From the NCBI RefSeq assembly GCF_002159085.1, contig NZ_LZRU01000009.1, forward strand, positions 124,001 to 188,000: 64,000 bases of DNA, written 5' to 3'. Below are positions 28,472 through 36,886 of this stretch, piece after piece; positions within the stretch are counted from its first letter, which is position 1, and each line of letters begins with the position of its first letter. Source of the DNA: Thermobacillus sp. ZCTH02-B1. GTDB taxonomy: Bacteria > Bacillota > Bacilli > Paenibacillales > Paenibacillaceae. The notes under the pieces were generated by a model. It did not search any database and was not told the origin of the DNA. It saw nothing but the letters and a program-made list of their open reading frames with translations. The translations under genes were made by a program, and so were the position numbers.

Positions 28472-29131
28472 TTACCGGAACGGGTTGCGCCATTCCATCA
28501 GCGCCGCGTAGTTGCACGATTCTTCGTCCTCGAGGTAGTCCGCCGCCACGCCCACCGGCATCCGGCCGCAGCGCAGCAGGAAGCCGATCACCGGATCGTG
28601 CAGTTCGCCTGCGACGACGCGGGCGAGATATTCCTCGGCCGTCATCCGGTCCTTCACCCTGCGGTAGCCGGGCATCCGGCCGCCGCCGAGCAGCCGCCGC
28701 TTGCCGAGATGGACGACCGTCTCGTACATCGTCGACATGAGCCATTTGCCGATGCCGGCCTTCCGGTATTCGGGGATGACGCAGATGTCGACGACGTACA
28801 GCGTCTCGCCCGACGGATCGTGGTTGCGGATGTACCCTCCGTCCGTCGCCGCCTCCCAGGTGTGCGCCCCCTCCAGCTGCTCGTCGCGGACGATCAGCCC
28901 CGTCATCGAGCCGACGAGCCTGCCGTCCACTTCCGCGCACAGCGCGCCTTCCGGAAACCGCGTGACATGTTCCCGGAGCTGTTCCCGGTTCCACCACAGT
29001 TCCTCCGGAAACGGAGGCGGGAAGCTCAGCCGCTGGATGTCGATCAGGGCGTCGAAGTCTCGTTCACCGTAACGCCGGATCGTCACCTTCGCGGGTTTGC
29101 CGTTCAGGTAGACGTACACTTCCTTGCGCAC
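28472..29131 (-). CDS. GNAT-family N-acetyltransferase
   Basis: A 219-aa acetyltransferase. The acetyl-CoA-binding motif is DICVIPEYRKAGIGKWLM, with an R-x-x-G-x-G core. The N-terminal part (IRRYGERDFDALIDIQRLSF) is a typical GNAT first strand and helix. Residues ~145-200, including RMPGYRRVKDRMTAEEYLARV, resemble the extended C-terminal arm of the GNAT group that also contains carbon-nitrogen hydrolase-linked members. The GTG at 29131 follows GAGGAGG. The substrate is unknown. Confidence 0.82.
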   Translation of the reverse strand: MRKEVYVYLNGKPAKVTIRRYGERDFDALIDIQRLSFPPPFPEELWWNREQLREHVTRFPEGALCAEVDGRLVGSMTGLIVRDEQLEGAHTWEAATDGGYIRNHDPSGETLYVVDICVIPEYRKAGIGKWLMSTMYETVVHLGKRRLLGGGRMPGYRRVKDRMTAEEYLARVVAGELHDPVIGFLLRCGRMPVGVAADYLEDEESCNYAALMEWRNPFR

Positions 29132-29308
29132 GCGGTTTCCTCCTCACCCGCATGAGAATTTTTTAACCGTTTTTTCATAAAATCGCCCCGGCCCGCGCCG
29201 TCCGTGCGTTTCGGAGCACCGAGGAATCTTTTAGGAAACGCCGGGTCTGCTATTGTAGTAGTACACGCAATGGCCAAAACTACCGGATTGCGGGAGGAAC
29301 TGCTGACG

Positions 29309-29803
29309 ATGAGACTTCCTTTTGGCGCAATGAAACGGTTGTGGGGGATCGCGCTCGGCGCGGCGATCGGCTTCACGGCGCTCGGGTTCGGCGGCGCCGG
29401 ACAGGCCTCCGCGTTGTCCGCTTCCACCGCGGACAAGCTGCTGGACTATGCCGACAACTACCTCGGCGCGCCGTACAAATTCGGCGCAAGCACGAGCACG
29501 ACGAAGTACTTCGATTGCTCGTCCTTCACGAAGCACGTGTTCGCCAAATTCGGCTACAATCTGCCCCGCACGGCCGCCCAGCAGGCCAAGGTCGGAAAAT
29601 ACGTGCCCAAATCAAGCCTCAAGAAGGGGGACCTCGTCTTCTTCCGTGTTCCGAGCCGGGGCAGCGGAATCGGGCACGTCGCCATCTACGCCGGAAACGG
29701 CAAAATGATCCATACGTACGGTGAAGGCGGCGTGAAGTTCTCCAGCATCAACGCGACCTACTGGAAGCAGAACTACGTCACGGCGCGCCGTCTCGGCGCT
29801 TGA
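29309..29803 (+). CDS. Secreted NlpC/P60 peptidoglycan endopeptidase
   Basis: A 164-aa exported cell-wall hydrolase. Residues 1-36 are a signal peptide (MKRLWGIALGAAIGF core, cleavage likely after QASA). The rest is one NlpC/P60 domain: catalytic Cys in YFDCSSFTKHVF, catalytic His in GIGHVAIYAGN, and a third polar residue in MIHTYGEG. It cuts gamma-D-Glu-diamino acid stem-peptide bonds by family. No wall-binding repeats are present, so the domain is secreted alone. The ATG at 29309 follows GGGAGGA. It has its own terminator and is probably monocistronic. Confidence 0.9.
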   Translation: MRLPFGAMKRLWGIALGAAIGFTALGFGGAGQASALSASTADKLLDYADNYLGAPYKFGASTSTTKYFDCSSFTKHVFAKFGYNLPRTAAQQAKVGKYVPKSSLKKGDLVFFRVPSRGSGIGHVAIYAGNGKMIHTYGEGGVKFSSINATYWKQNYVTARRLGA

Positions 29804-29829
29804 CAGCGCTATCACGCCCCTTCGGACAT

Positions 29830-29863
29830 GCGGACCGGCAAGCTGCCGGTCCGCTTTCCGTTT
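29830..29863 (+). terminator. Terminator of the NlpC/P60 gene
   Basis: GCGGACCGGCA/TGCCGGTCCGC, a perfect 11-bp stem with a three-base loop, followed by TTTCCGTTT. Confidence 0.85.
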
Positions 29864-29883
29864 CGGCCGCCTTTCGTCATGCC

Positions 29884-29947
29884 CGAACGGCGCACGGACG
29901 GTCCGCAGGCCGGTACAACCGGAGGCTTGCCGGTCCTGCGCCGTTCG
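29884..29947. repeat. Inverted repeat between convergent genes
   Basis: CGAACGGCGCA (29884-29894) and TGCGCCGTTCG (29937-29947) are perfect 11-base inverted arms around a 42-base interval. It lies just past the histidine kinase stop. It has no T tract on either side, so it may be a protective 3' hairpin of the kinase transcript rather than a terminator. Confidence 0.5.
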
Positions 29948-29970
29948 CAGGGCGGCTTGCGGTCCGAACG

Positions 29971-31326
29971 TCACTTCTTCGGAAATTGCAGCGCGACCGT
30001 CGTGCCGACGCCGACCTTGCTGAAGATGTCGATCGTCCCTTCGTGCAGGTCGACGATGCGCTTCGCGATCGCAAGCCCCAGCCCGAAGCCGCCCGTCTCG
30101 CGCTGCCGCGCGCCGTCGACGCGGTAAAACCGGTCGAACAGGTTCGGGATTTCGTCCTCGGGGATGCCGATGCCCTTGTCCGAGACGAGCACCCGGATCA
30201 TGTGCCGCGACTGGCTGACGGTGATGTCGATCGCGTCCTTGCTGTATTTGATCGCGTTGTCGATGAGGATGACCATGAGCTGGCTGATCTTGTCCCGGTC
30301 GCCCTTCATCGGAATGCCGGATTCGTCGTACGCATGCACGCGGATAATCCGGTTGAACGTCTTCTGCAGCATGGAGGCGATCTCGTCGATCAGCTGGACG
30401 AGGTCGAACGTGTCCTCCTTCATCCACAGTTCCTGTTCGGCCTCGGTGAGCGTGAGCATCGACTTGATCAGGTTCTGCATCCGCTCCGACTCCTTGGCGA
30501 TCGCCTCGATCGCCTCGTCGCGGATCGCCGAATCTTCCCTGCCCCACCGTTTCAGCATGTCCGCGTAGCTGCGGATGACGGTCAGCGGCGTCTTCAGCTC
30601 GTGCGAAGCGTCCGCGACGAACTGGCGCTGCCCTTCCATCCTCCTGTCCAGCCGTTCGATCATCTGGTTGAACGCGCGGATGAGCTGCTGCAGTTCGGCG
30701 GACTCCTCCCGGTCCTTCAGCTCGATCGGCTGGAGCTTGCCGCTCCGTTCGATCTCGCGCATCGTCTGCACCATCGTCTGGATCGGCGCCGTCAGCCGGA
30801 GCGTGAACCAGTACGTGCCGAAGATCGCGAACAGCACCGCGCCGATGCTCGTCACGGTCAGCGCGCCGACGAGCACCTGGAGGTAGCGGTCGAGCGCGGT
30901 CAGTTTGCGCAGCACCTCCAGCGTCCCGACGAGCTCGTATTCCCTGAACAGCGGCACCTTCATGTAGAGGACGCGCATGCCGCGGATCGAGGTCAGGCCG
31001 GATTGGTGCGTCGCGGAGAACGTCGATTCGCGCTCGAGCAGATCCTCGTCCGTGCCGACCTGGTTGACGATGTTGCCGTCCCGGTCGATGATCCGGATCA
31101 GTTCGTTGACGTTGTAGAAATCGACGAGCAGTTCCGGATCCTTCAGCGGACGCTCCGGGTCGGAACGGATATGCTCGACGATCAGGTTCACCTTGTTCGC
31201 GATGAGCTGCTCTTCGCTGTTCGTCGAGATGCGGATGACGAAGAAGTAGACGAAAATGTTGAACAGAATGAGGATGAAGATGAACCAGAAGATCGTGAAC
31301 AGCGTAAATCGCTTGCGCAGTGTCAT
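29971..31326 (-). CDS. Membrane sensor histidine kinase
   Basis: A 451-aa two-component sensor. Transmembrane segments at residues ~10-32 and ~150-172 enclose a 110-residue extracellular sensor with DFYNVNELIRIIDRDGNIV. A HAMP domain follows (LTAPIQTMVQTMREIERSG). The H-box is VADASHELKTPLTVI with the phospho-acceptor His. The ATPase has N-box ILIDNAIKYSKD, G1 DKGIGIPEDE, F-box LFDRFYRVD and G2 GFGLGLAIAK. The start overlaps the regulator's stop (ATGA, 31326-31323). The domain layout is that of ArlS/YkoH-type kinases; the signal is unknown. Confidence 0.92.
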   Translation of the reverse strand: MTLRKRFTLFTIFWFIFILILFNIFVYFFVIRISTNSEEQLIANKVNLIVEHIRSDPERPLKDPELLVDFYNVNELIRIIDRDGNIVNQVGTDEDLLERESTFSATHQSGLTSIRGMRVLYMKVPLFREYELVGTLEVLRKLTALDRYLQVLVGALTVTSIGAVLFAIFGTYWFTLRLTAPIQTMVQTMREIERSGKLQPIELKDREESAELQQLIRAFNQMIERLDRRMEGQRQFVADASHELKTPLTVIRSYADMLKRWGREDSAIRDEAIEAIAKESERMQNLIKSMLTLTEAEQELWMKEDTFDLVQLIDEIASMLQKTFNRIIRVHAYDESGIPMKGDRDKISQLMVILIDNAIKYSKDAIDITVSQSRHMIRVLVSDKGIGIPEDEIPNLFDRFYRVDGARQRETGGFGLGLAIAKRIVDLHEGTIDIFSKVGVGTTVALQFPKK

Positions 31327-32021
31327 GCTTCCGGTTCCTTCAGCATGTAACCGACTCCGCGGATCGTGTGGATCAGCTTCGTCCGGAATCCGCGGTCGAT
31401 CTTCTGCCGCAAATATCGGATGTAGACGTCGACGAGGTTCGTCTCGCCGACGAAGTCATAGCCCCACACGTCGGACAGGATTTGCTCCCGGGTCTTCTCC
31501 TCGTTCTTGTGCTCGGCCAGGTAGACGAGCAGATCGAACTCGCGCGGCGTCAGCTCCACCGCGATTTCCTTGCGGTACACCTTGCGCGTCTTGAGCTCGA
31601 TCGTCAGGTCGGCCACCTTGAGCACGTCGCCCTTCTCGCCCTCCGCCTTCTTCTGCTGGAAAATGCGCAGCAGATTGCGGATGCGCGCGAGCAGCTCTTC
31701 CATCGCGAACGGTTTCGTGACGTAGTCGTTGGCTCCGGTCTCGAATCCGCTCACCTTGTCCGGCACGGTGTCGCGGGCGGTGAGCAGCACGACCGGAATC
31801 TGGCTGCCGCTGCTGCGGATGCGCCGCAGCACTTCGATGCCGTTCAGGCCGGGCAGCATGACGTCGAGGAGCACGAGGTCCCATTCGCCCGACAGCGCCA
31901 TTTCGAGCCCCTTGCGCCCGTCTTCCGCGCGGCCGACGGTGTAGCCTTCATGCTCCAGCTCGAGCTGCAAGATGCGGGCGATCGAAGTCTCGTCTTCGAT
32001 GACCAGCAAACGTTCGTTCAC
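31323..32021 (-). CDS. OmpR-family response regulator
   Basis: A 232-aa regulator, partner of the overlapping kinase gene. Receiver: acidic pocket VIEDE, phospho-acceptor Asp in LVLLDVMLPG, switch Thr in LLTARD, and Lys in VTKPF. The C-terminal winged helix contains VELTPREFDLLVYLAEH and NLVDVYIRYLRQKID. I chose the GTG at 32021 after AAGGAGG; the ORF is open for 11 more codons. The upstream promoter has an extended -10. The nearest targets might be the neighbouring wall genes, but no binding site can be named from sequence. Confidence 0.93.
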   Translation of the reverse strand: MNERLLVIEDETSIARILQLELEHEGYTVGRAEDGRKGLEMALSGEWDLVLLDVMLPGLNGIEVLRRIRSSGSQIPVVLLTARDTVPDKVSGFETGANDYVTKPFAMEELLARIRNLLRIFQQKKAEGEKGDVLKVADLTIELKTRKVYRKEIAVELTPREFDLLVYLAEHKNEEKTREQILSDVWGYDFVGETNLVDVYIRYLRQKIDRGFRTKLIHTIRGVGYMLKEPEA

Positions 32022-32129
32022 GTGAATCCTCCTTCCGGATTCCGCTTTCGCCATCCCATGCGGTGCGCCGCTTGCCGGCTCGGCATCCGCGTGAGCGGAC
32101 AGGCCTCGGGTCGAAAAAACCCGCTTTCT

Positions 32130-32135
32130 ATTGTA
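32130..32135 (-). promoter_or_regulatory. Extended -10 promoter of the two-component operon
   Basis: On the minus strand TGCTACAAT carries the TG extension with TACAAT at 32135-32130. No good -35 is present. The 5' leader of about 100 bases contains a small CGGGT...ACCCG hairpin. Confidence 0.45.
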
Positions 32136-32156
32136 GCATACGGTTTCCGGGCCTGC

Positions 32157-33782
32157 CTATCCGTCCAGGATGCGCGCGGCGACCGGTTCGAGGCTGCGCA
32201 GCGCCGCGGCCACCGGGCCCGGGCGCCCGTCGGCGGGATTTCCCGACCATGCGGCGGCGGGCCATTCGCCCGGTCCGAGCTGCGGCACGAAGGCGGCGGG
32301 CGACTGCGGCATCAGCCGGATCCAGGCGGAGCGCTGCGGAAAGCGCGCGTCCTGGTTCGCGATCCAGAGCGTCGGGCGGCCGGCGGATTCCCTGCGCCGA
32401 GCCAGCTCGCGCCATGCGGCCCGGCGCTCCTGCGTCCAGCGCCAGACGGACGGATCGGCGACCATGAGCAGCATGTCGCAGGCTGCGGCCGCCGCGCGGC
32501 CTTCCCCCCGGATCCAGCCGGACGACAGGTCGGCGATGACGATCGGCGGCTCCGCGCCGTCGTCTTCCGGGAACGCAAACCGCTCCGGATCCAGCGGCGA
32601 GCCGGCGCCTGCCTCCGGCGAACCGGCAAAGCCGGTCCCGTCCGCCGGCGCCCCCTGGTCGGGATGAAGCGCGTGCACCTGCAGCCGGGAGCCCGACTGC
32701 CAGGCGATATGGCGCCGGCTGACCGGCGGAAGGGAAGGCCGGCCGGCGGGCGCGACGGCCGCGTCCCCGCCGGCCAGCAGCGCGAGCAGTTCCGGCTCGC
32801 CGCCCGTAAGTTCCACAAGCGCCGTCGGACGGCGGCGCGCGAGCACAGGGGCCAGCAGCGCGGACAGCATCGTCGCGCCGGCGCCGCGCGAGAACGACGC
32901 GACGGCGACGATCCGGGGCCGCGGCCTCATCCGGCCGACCGCCGCGATGTGCGCCGCATCCCCGCCGGCCGCCTGCGCGAGCAGGGCCGCGGCCTGCCAG
33001 GCGGGCGGCCGCAAGGCCGGGTCGCGGCTGAGCATCCGGGCCATGAGATCGAGCACCGAATCCGGCACATCGGCCTCCAGCCGCCGGAATGCTCGCTCGT
33101 CCGGCTTCGGCGCGTGTCCGCCGCTCAGCAGCCAGTAGAGCAGCGCGCCGGCCGCGTACACGTCGGCAGCAGGGCCGCACGGGGCGCCCGCGGCCTGCTC
33201 CGGCGCCGCGAAGCCGGGCGTGCCGAGGCGCGGTCCGGCTCCGCTTCCGGCGCCGAGCAGCCGGGCGATGCCGAAGTCGATCAGCCGGACGCCGGCCGCC
33301 GGATCGAGCATGACGTTCGACGGCTTCACGTCGAGGTGGACGACCGGCGGACGGAGACCGTGCAGATAGGCGAGCGCCTCGCATACGCCGGCGGCGACGG
33401 CCGCCGCCCGCCGCGGGTCCATCCGCCGTCCTTCGCGCGCGAACAGGGCCGTCAGCGGTTCGCCGGACACGAAGTCGGTCACGATCATGAGCGGCCCGCC
33501 GTCCGCCGGCGGAATGACGTCGATCACCTGCGGCAGCCGCGGATGGTCGATCCGCTGCAGCACCTCAAGTTCCGCGGCGCCGGCGTCGCGCGCGAATCGC
33601 GTTCCGGGTTTCAGCGCCTTCACCGCCCGGTGCTTGCCGCCGAGCTTCAGGTCGGCCGCCTCGTAGACGACGCTCATGCCGCCTCTGCCGGCTTCGCGGA
33701 TGATCGCGTACCGGCCGGCAACGATCTCGCCGGGTGACGGCAAGCGGCCGCCCGGCCGTTCCCGGTACGAATCCGATATCAT
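32157..33782 (-). CDS. Hanks-type Ser/Thr kinase fused to a degenerate MinD/CpaE-like domain
   Basis: A 541-aa cytoplasmic protein with two domains. Residues ~25-280 are a eukaryote-like kinase: glycine loop IIREAGRGGMSVVYEA, ATP-binding Lys in HRAVKALK, catalytic loop HLDVKPSNVM, LIDFGIA, and APEQ. Instead of the membrane segment and PASTA repeats of PrkC/Stk1, residues ~290-541 look like a MinD/ParA-class fold. They start IVAVASFSRGAGATMLSALL, continue with IVIADLSSGW and MLLMVADPSVW, and resemble CpaE/TadZ. The signature Walker A Lys is absent, so ATP hydrolysis there is doubtful. The ATG at 33782 has GGGGGGA upstream. The target is unknown. Confidence 0.75.
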   Translation of the reverse strand: MISDSYRERPGGRLPSPGEIVAGRYAIIREAGRGGMSVVYEAADLKLGGKHRAVKALKPGTRFARDAGAAELEVLQRIDHPRLPQVIDVIPPADGGPLMIVTDFVSGEPLTALFAREGRRMDPRRAAAVAAGVCEALAYLHGLRPPVVHLDVKPSNVMLDPAAGVRLIDFGIARLLGAGSGAGPRLGTPGFAAPEQAAGAPCGPAADVYAAGALLYWLLSGGHAPKPDERAFRRLEADVPDSVLDLMARMLSRDPALRPPAWQAAALLAQAAGGDAAHIAAVGRMRPRPRIVAVASFSRGAGATMLSALLAPVLARRRPTALVELTGGEPELLALLAGGDAAVAPAGRPSLPPVSRRHIAWQSGSRLQVHALHPDQGAPADGTGFAGSPEAGAGSPLDPERFAFPEDDGAEPPIVIADLSSGWIRGEGRAAAAACDMLLMVADPSVWRWTQERRAAWRELARRRESAGRPTLWIANQDARFPQRSAWIRLMPQSPAAFVPQLGPGEWPAAAWSGNPADGRPGPVAAALRSLEPVAARILDG

Positions 33783-33801
33783 GGCGATTCCCCCCGAAAG
33801 C

Positions 33802-33852
33802 GAAAGCATCCCGTCCGGCCGCTTCCAGATACGGCTGAAACGGGATGCTTTC
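33802..33852 (-). terminator. Hairpin ending the repair operon, just upstream of the kinase ribosome site
   Basis: GAAAGCATCCCGT/ACGGGATGCTTTC is a perfect 13-bp stem with a 25-base loop. On the minus strand it follows the methyltransferase stop and is followed by only a weak T run (GCTTTCG). The kinase ribosome site begins within about ten bases, so readthrough and folding could influence kinase translation. Confidence 0.5.
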
Positions 33853-33870
33853 CCGACTCTCCGATGGCGG

Positions 33871-34893
33871 TTATTCTCCCTTGTGAATCAAGTATAGCGT
33901 AATTTCGTCCCGGTTGTGAAACAGCTGTTTCGCCCGGCGGGTATGGAACGCGCGTCCGAGCATCTCCGTGATGTTCCGGATCGTCTGCAGCGGCTTCCGG
34001 TGCAGCAGCTTCACCGTTACGATCGCCTCCGCTCCGGCCTGAAGCGAGGGCGCGTGGTGCAGCACCGTCTTCGCCATCGTCGCGGGCTCCCAGTTCATGT
34101 CGCAGACGAGCAGATCGAATGCGCCCGGGGGAAAGGAGACGTCGCCCGCGTTCCGCTTCAGCCAGGTGACGCGGGGATGCCCCGCCAGCGACGGATGGAG
34201 ATCGGCCGGATCGACCGCGGTCACGCGGAGGCCGCGCTCGAGAAGGAGCGACGTCCAGCCTCCCGGCGCGGCGCCGATGTCGAGCGCCCGCTCGTGCTTG
34301 TCCAGCCGCAGGTTGAACGTGCGTTCGGCCTCGAGCAGCTTGAACTTCGCCCGCGAAATCTGGCCGTCCTCGCGGCGGAACCGGATCGCGCCGCCCGGCC
34401 AGTCGGACAGCATCTCCTCCGCGGTGCCGGCGCCGACCAGCAGCTCCGATCCGGATGCGTAGATCGACAGGATGACATCCGCCGACTGCATGGCGGGTTC
34501 GGCGCCGATCTCCCGCAGCGCGTCGTCGAGGGCCGCCTTCGCCTCCGAGACCGCGTACGGAAACGGCGTCCCTTCCCTTCGCCGGATGTGCACCGCGGTC
34601 CGCCTGCCCGCGAACCGGCCGGACCGTCCGCGGACGAAGCCGGCGAGCGCCCCGAGATCCTCCGGACCGCCCGCGATCGGCAGCGCGAGATCGACGGGCT
34701 GGATGTGGCGGAGGAAGATCGGCTCGTCCCGCCGGATGCGCGCCAGCACCTCGTCCCGTCCGCCGTCCGCCGTCAGCTCGAACACCGCGCCCGGTTCGAT
34801 CATCCGGAACGAGGCGCCCGGGATCAGCCGGCGCAGCTCTTCGACCGCGTACGGCGCGAACCCGTGGTTCGACGTGCAGACGAAGCGCGTCAT
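33871..34893 (-). CDS. FtsJ-like (RlmM-type) RNA 2'-O-methyltransferase
   Basis: A 340-aa SAM-dependent methyltransferase. The N-terminal ~170 residues form a THUMP-like RNA-binding region. The catalytic half has SAM motif I ALDIGAAPGGWTSLLLERG. The K-D-K-E tetrad of ribose methyltransferases is visible: Lys in AKFKLLEAERTF, Asp in VCDMNWEP, Lys in IVTVKLLHRK and Glu in RDEITLYL. RlmM of E. coli modifies 23S rRNA; this protein has a similar design, but the site is not known. The start overlaps the ABC ATPase stop (ATGA, 34893-34890). It is the last gene of the mrfA operon. Confidence 0.82.
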   Translation of the reverse strand: MTRFVCTSNHGFAPYAVEELRRLIPGASFRMIEPGAVFELTADGGRDEVLARIRRDEPIFLRHIQPVDLALPIAGGPEDLGALAGFVRGRSGRFAGRRTAVHIRRREGTPFPYAVSEAKAALDDALREIGAEPAMQSADVILSIYASGSELLVGAGTAEEMLSDWPGGAIRFRREDGQISRAKFKLLEAERTFNLRLDKHERALDIGAAPGGWTSLLLERGLRVTAVDPADLHPSLAGHPRVTWLKRNAGDVSFPPGAFDLLVCDMNWEPATMAKTVLHHAPSLQAGAEAIVTVKLLHRKPLQTIRNITEMLGRAFHTRRAKQLFHNRDEITLYLIHKGE

Positions 34894-35672
34894 GTCCGGT
34901 CCCCGGCTCCCCGCGTCCGGATCCACGGTCTGTCGTACGCCCATTCAACCTCGACCGGAAGCTCGTAAGCGCGGCTCAGCGCCTCGCCGGTCAGCACCTC
35001 GCGCTTCGGCCCCGCGGCCGCGATCCGCCCGTCGTGCACGATCGCCGCGTGGGTGAACAGCGGGATGACCTCCTCGATGTGGTGCGTCACGTAGAGCACC
35101 GTCTTCGCCATGCCGCCGAGCCGGTTCAGGTCGGCCAGCAGCCTCTCCCGCTCGTACAGGTCGAGCCCCGCGCAGGGTTCGTCCATGATGAGCAGCTCGG
35201 GTTCGGCCATCAGCGCCCGGGCGAGCAGCACCTTCTTGCGCTCGCCCTGCGACAGCGTCCCGAACGGCTGATTTCCGAGATGCGCGATGCGGAGCCGTTC
35301 CAGCATGTCGTGCGCCTTGCGGACGACGGCCGGATCGATCGTCTGATAGAACCGCAGGAACGCGTATTCCCCCGTCGCGACGACTTCCCACACGGGGTCC
35401 GAGAGGCTCATTTTGTCGACGAGCGACTGGCTGATATAGCCGATCCGTTTCCGCACCTCCCGCACGTCGACCCGGCCGTAGCGGTGACCGAGCACTTCGA
35501 CCGTTCCCGAAGTCGGGAACAGGTAGCCGTTGATCATTTCGAGAATGGTCGTCTTGCCGCTGCCGTTGCGGCCGAGGATGACCCAATGCTCGCCCGGACG
35601 GATGTCGAGATCCACGCCCTTCAGGATGTCGCGGTTCTCGCGCCGCCAGGTGACCTGCTGCATCTTGATCAT
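34890..35672 (-). CDS. ylmA: ABC ATPase, YlmA-type, no permease
   Basis: A 260-aa ATP-binding protein: Walker A GRNGSGKTT, Q-loop YISQSLVDKM, signature LSQGERKKVLLARAL, Walker B LLIMDEP and the switch His in YVTHHIEE. It matches B. subtilis YlmA and the ModF-like group, which act without a dedicated membrane partner in the operon. The signature LSQGE differs from LSGGQ as is usual in this group. The ATG follows AAGGAG. It is separated from the upstream receiver-like gene by 36 bases and coupled to the downstream methyltransferase. Possible roles include RNA or ribosome handling, given that partner (inference). Confidence 0.83.
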   Translation of the reverse strand: MIKMQQVTWRRENRDILKGVDLDIRPGEHWVILGRNGSGKTTILEMINGYLFPTSGTVEVLGHRYGRVDVREVRKRIGYISQSLVDKMSLSDPVWEVVATGEYAFLRFYQTIDPAVVRKAHDMLERLRIAHLGNQPFGTLSQGERKKVLLARALMAEPELLIMDEPCAGLDLYERERLLADLNRLGGMAKTVLYVTHHIEEVIPLFTHAAIVHDGRIAAAGPKREVLTGEALSRAYELPVEVEWAYDRPWIRTRGAGDRT

Positions 35673-35708
35673 GAAACCTGCTCCTTCCCGTTGCCTTGAG
35701 AACCGGCG

Positions 35709-36047
35709 CTACGCCCGCCCGCCGGCCGCTTCGGCCGCCACGTCGTCCGGCATCGGCGTGTGCGACAGATGGACGTCCGGCGGCAGCGCCGACCGCAACA
35801 TCTCGTACATCCGCATGCGGCCCGACGGGCTTGAGGAATGCATGTAGATCCGGCGCGGATACCGTCCGCTCTCCGCGATGTACCGCGCCACTTCCAGTCC
35901 GGTCGGCCTGCCCCAGCCGAGATCGTAGTCGAGGGACAGGATGTCCACCTCTTCCGCTTCGAGGAGCAGGATGCACTCCTCCGCCGATCGCGCGGCCACG
36001 AACCCCGGCGGGCAGGTCCGGTGGTCGTCCAGATAGACGTGAATCAT
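35709..36047 (-). CDS. Receiver-like (cREC-type) single-domain protein
   Basis: A 112-aa protein with a receiver-type alpha/beta fold but no output domain. Acidic residues are in VYLDDHRTCPPGF and the phospho-acceptor-like Asp is in ILSLDYDLGWGRPTG. The C-terminal half has RRIYMHSSSPSGRMRMYEML. It matches a small family annotated as 'cyclic-phosphate processing receiver' proteins, common in Bacillales. The start overlaps the nfo stop (ATGA, 36047-36044). Its place directly behind nfo suggests a role in handling DNA or RNA ends, but that is inference. Confidence 0.75.
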   Translation of the reverse strand: MIHVYLDDHRTCPPGFVAARSAEECILLLEAEEVDILSLDYDLGWGRPTGLEVARYIAESGRYPRRIYMHSSSPSGRMRMYEMLRSALPPDVHLSHTPMPDDVAAEAAGGRA

Positions 36048-36883
36048 TCATCTTCACCCAACCATTCGCGGAGCAGCCGCATCTGCCGCGCGTGCGGCAG
36101 ATCGCCGGTCTCCGGCGTCTCGATGATGGCCGGCAGGCGCCGGAATTCGGGCGCGCCCAGCAGCCGGCGGAAGCCGTCCGCCCCGATTCTGCCCGTTCCG
36201 AGCGGCGCGTGGCGGTCCCTGCGGAGCCCGCTTGCGTACGCGGAATCGTTCGCGTGGACGGCGGCCAGATGGTCGAAAAAACCGAGCTCCCTTGCGCGCC
36301 GGATCCAATCCGCCGCGTTCCGGCCGTCCCATTCGCCGCTCGCGAACAGATGGCAGGTGTCGAGGCAGAAGCCGACGCGTTCCGGACGGGAGCACAAGGC
36401 CCGGATCCGGACGAGCTCTTCGGGCGTCGTCCCCATCGGCGCCCGGTCGCCGGCCTGGTTCTCGATGAGCAGCTTCGCGCTGCCGTCCCAGCAAGCCAGC
36501 ACCGCGTCCAGCGCCCCGATGACGAGCCGGTAGCCGGCGAGCGGATCCGCGCCGTTGTAGGTGCCGAAATGGACGACGACGCCGATCGAGCCGCAGGCCT
36601 CGGCGATCTCGAGGTCGTTCAGGAGCGACGCGATCACACGCCCGCGCGCCTCCGGACGTTCCGCCGCCAGGTTGGCCGGATATGGCGCGTGCGCGACCGA
36701 GACGATGCCGTGCTCGCGGCAATATGCGGCGCAGCGGCGGGCGTCCGCGCGATCGAACGCCTTCACGTCCAGGGAACGGGGATTCTTCGGGAAATACTGG
36801 AACGCGGCGCATCCGAGCCCGGCCGCCCGGACGGCGGCGGCCAGATATCCGCCGCGGATGCTGACGTGGCAGCCGACGCGCAT
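36044..36883 (-). CDS. nfo: Endonuclease IV (AP endonuclease)
   Basis: A 279-aa zinc-dependent apurinic/apyrimidinic endonuclease, which cuts 5' of abasic sites in base excision repair. Metal ligands lie in VVHFGTYNG, LIENQAGD, CLDTCHLFASG, HANDS, DRHAPLGTG and IETPE, spaced as in E. coli Nfo; the start MRVGCHVSIRGGY is typical. It begins three bases after the glycosylase stop. A glycosylase that makes abasic sites followed by the nuclease that cuts them is a sensible pair. The downstream receiver-like gene overlaps its stop. Confidence 0.95.
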   Translation of the reverse strand: MRVGCHVSIRGGYLAAAVRAAGLGCAAFQYFPKNPRSLDVKAFDRADARRCAAYCREHGIVSVAHAPYPANLAAERPEARGRVIASLLNDLEIAEACGSIGVVVHFGTYNGADPLAGYRLVIGALDAVLACWDGSAKLLIENQAGDRAPMGTTPEELVRIRALCSRPERVGFCLDTCHLFASGEWDGRNAADWIRRARELGFFDHLAAVHANDSAYASGLRRDRHAPLGTGRIGADGFRRLLGAPEFRRLPAIIETPETGDLPHARQMRLLREWLGEDE

Positions 36884-36886
36884 CGC

